DNA of 64,000 bases from Kibdelosporangium banguiense (GTDB lineage: Bacteria; Actinomycetota; Actinomycetes; Mycobacteriales; Pseudonocardiaceae). A model generated the notes under the pieces. The model saw nothing but the letters and a program-made list of their open reading frames with translations. It searched no databases and had not been told where the DNA came from. Below are positions 62,766 to 64,000 of the stretch, in pieces. Position 1 is the first letter of the stretch, and the number at the start of each line of letters is the position of its first letter. Position numbers and translations under genes: made by a program. The stretch lies in contig NZ_JAGINW010000001.1 in the NCBI RefSeq assembly GCF_017876405.1, positions 7,267,203-7,331,202 of the forward strand, written 5' to 3'.

Positions 62766-62785
62766 TTCTGGCGGGAGGGACGGAC

Positions 62786-63277
62786 ATGGCTGTCGACGAC
62801 AGCGACACATCTGAAGTCGTGGCCGTGAGCGTGCGCGATCCGAGTGAGGCGCCGCTGCTGCGCGGACAGCATTTCGTCAGCCCGTGGTTCCGCATGGATC
62901 CCGATCGCTCCGAGCTGTTCGAACGGGCGAGTTATCTCGATCTCTCGCCGCATCCGTTCGGCGGCGAGGCGGGCTACGGCGACGACCTGGTCGAAGGATT
63001 CCACCTGGTGGCCATGCTCGACCACCTGGTCAACCACGTGCTCTGGTCGGAAGGGCCGTGCCTGGGCTGGAACTACGGGCTGGACCGGGTCCGCTTCGTG
63101 ACCCCCATCCGGTTCTCCGACCGGTTCCGCGTCCGCGGAACGGTCACTGACGTGATCGACCGCGGCGAACAGGGACACCTGCTCGTCCTTGACTACATCG
63201 GCGAGGTCGACGGCCGTGCACGCCCAGGGTTCGTCGCGACCCATCGCGTGCTGTGGACAACCCACCAGGCCGATTGA
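62786..63277 (+). CDS. Hotdog-fold (MaoC-like hydratase or thioesterase) protein
   Basis: A 163-residue protein. FHLVAMLDHLVNHVLW followed by LDRVRFVTPIRFSDRFRVRGTV matches the central helix and following strand of MaoC-type hotdog proteins, which act on acyl-CoA (hydratases or thioesterases). The catalytic Asp/His of classical MaoC is not clearly seen. GGGAGGGA precedes the ATG. The acyl-CoA synthetase that follows suggests that a released acid is activated and then processed by this protein. Confidence 0.65.
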   Translation: MAVDDSDTSEVVAVSVRDPSEAPLLRGQHFVSPWFRMDPDRSELFERASYLDLSPHPFGGEAGYGDDLVEGFHLVAMLDHLVNHVLWSEGPCLGWNYGLDRVRFVTPIRFSDRFRVRGTVTDVIDRGEQGHLLVLDYIGEVDGRARPGFVATHRVLWTTHQAD

Positions 63278-63310
63278 CGCCTACCACCCATAGGAGAAGG
63301 AGAACCTTAC

Positions 63311-64000
63311 GTGCAGACGCAGCTGTCGGTCGATCTGACGCCGAATCACCGGGTCCTGCTTGAGTCGACGATCCCGGACGTCCTCGACCACGCCGCGCGG
63401 ACCTGGCCGGACAAGACGGCCCTGCATTTCGTCGAATCGGGAGAACGGCTCACGTGGTCGCAGGTGCGTGACGCCGTCGCACGGCTGCGTTCGGCACTGG
63501 TGGCGCTCGGGCTCCAACCCGGCGAGAAGGTCGGCATCATGCTGTGCAACCAGCTCGAATTCCCGCTGGCGTGGCTCGCGATCATCGAGGCGGGTGCCGT
63601 CGCGGTGCCCGTCAATCCGAAGTACACCCGGCGGGAAGTGGAGTTCGTGCTCGGCGACGCGGAGGCCTCATGGCTGATCGTCGCCGCGGACCTGGCCGAG
63701 CTCACCAGCGGAACGGTGCCGCCCGACCATGTCATCGTGACCGGCCCCTCGTTCGCCGAATTGCTCGACCATCCCGAAACAGCCCGGACGTACCAGGCCG
63801 GACGCGACGATCTCGTGGGCATCCAGTTCACCTCCGGAACCACTGGGCTGCCCAAGGGATGCCTGCACTCGCACGCGTACTGGCTGGAGCTCGGCGCCTA
63901 CGGCGCGGCGTTGTTCGACGACCCGCAGCACATCCTCGCCGACCATCCCTTCCACTACATGCAGAACCTGTCGTATCTGATGCTGGCCTTCGCCGGTGGC
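63311..64000 (+). CDS. Acyl-CoA synthetase (AMP-binding), 3' end outside the window
   Basis: The frame is open from GTG 63311 to the right edge (230 residues seen of an expected ~500-550). AGGAGAAGGAG lies just upstream. The N-terminal ANL fold is clear: WPDKTALHFVESGERLTWSQV, GEKVGIMLCNQLEFPLAWLA, and the P-loop TSGTTGLPKG at residues 174-183. It would activate a carboxylic acid, probably the one released by the amidase or CocE-type hydrolase, to the CoA thioester. It follows the hotdog gene by 33 bases. Confidence 0.88.
   Translation, partial: MQTQLSVDLTPNHRVLLESTIPDVLDHAARTWPDKTALHFVESGERLTWSQVRDAVARLRSALVALGLQPGEKVGIMLCNQLEFPLAWLAIIEAGAVAVPVNPKYTRREVEFVLGDAEASWLIVAADLAELTSGTVPPDHVIVTGPSFAELLDHPETARTYQAGRDDLVGIQFTSGTTGLPKGCLHSHAYWLELGAYGAALFDDPQHILADHPFHYMQNLSYLMLAFAGG

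Noticed and set aside
1-64000. tRNA or rRNA genes, CRISPR arrays, prophage or plasmid replication genes
   Set aside because: None was seen on reading both strands. The only mobile element supported is the IS at 32029-32925.

Overview
The window is high-GC DNA with dense, often translationally coupled genes and frequent GTG starts. It carries actinobacterial hallmark families: a DUF574-type methyltransferase, an Lcp-like oxygenase, FadD17 behind a KstR-type operator, and PucR, TetR and LysR regulators. It is a chromosomal segment of a filamentous actinomycete, plausibly of the Pseudonocardiales. The order is inferred, not shown. No rRNA, tRNA, CRISPR array or prophage was seen. One intact insertion sequence is present.

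Layout. (1) 1-3405: the 3' part of a PucR-type regulator, a TrmO-like tRNA methyltransferase, and convergently an NAD-dependent DNA ligase. (2) 3830-19748: a 16-kb run of 14 plus-strand genes, almost all overlapping or a few bases apart. It looks like one biosynthetic operon: aspartate decarboxylase (beta-alanine), a fold-type-II PLP-like protein, an MFS exporter, a GNAT/FemAB-like transferase, an ATP-grasp ligase, a luciferase-like flavoenzyme, a LanB-type protein without its elimination domain, tryptophan 2,3-dioxygenase, a kynureninase-like enzyme, a second TDO-like haem dioxygenase, an aromatic FAD monooxygenase, a branched-chain-type aminotransferase, a kynurenine-formamidase-like cyclase and a methyltransferase. 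There is no NRPS or PKS. The genes suggest a tryptophan/kynurenine-derived amide or peptide built by ATP-grasp and possibly aminoacyl-tRNA-dependent chemistry. (3) 19711-36503: accessory metabolism: sulfatase, Lcp-like oxygenase with a divergent TetR regulator, DUF574 methyltransferase, ceramidase-like protein with a LysR regulator, a TctCBA tricarboxylate transporter, fadD17, a dienelactone hydrolase cut off from its TetR partner by an IS5-type element, an NAD(P)-binding protein, and siderophore permeases (the binding protein follows at 36500-37477).

(4) 37686-50595: a diterpenoid cluster. It has GGPP synthase and dedicated copies of ispH, dxs and ispG for precursor supply, a NUDIX hydrolase, a class II (DxDD) diterpene cyclase, two P450s, a small unknown protein, a degenerate acyl-adenylating enzyme and a UbiA-family membrane protein. 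No conventional class I terpene synthase is visible, so the UbiA protein may carry out cyclisation or aryl prenylation. (5) 50631-54201: agmatine deiminase and N-carbamoylputrescine amidase (putrescine synthesis), and a secreted BBE-like FAD oxidase. (6) 54245-64000: a catabolic/uptake regulon: CocE-type hydrolase and amidase on the minus strand, and a DppABCDF-type peptide/amide ABC transporter, a hotdog-fold protein and an acyl-CoA synthetase (running off the window) on the plus strand. A 15-base motif repeated in two of its promoters suggests one shared regulator.
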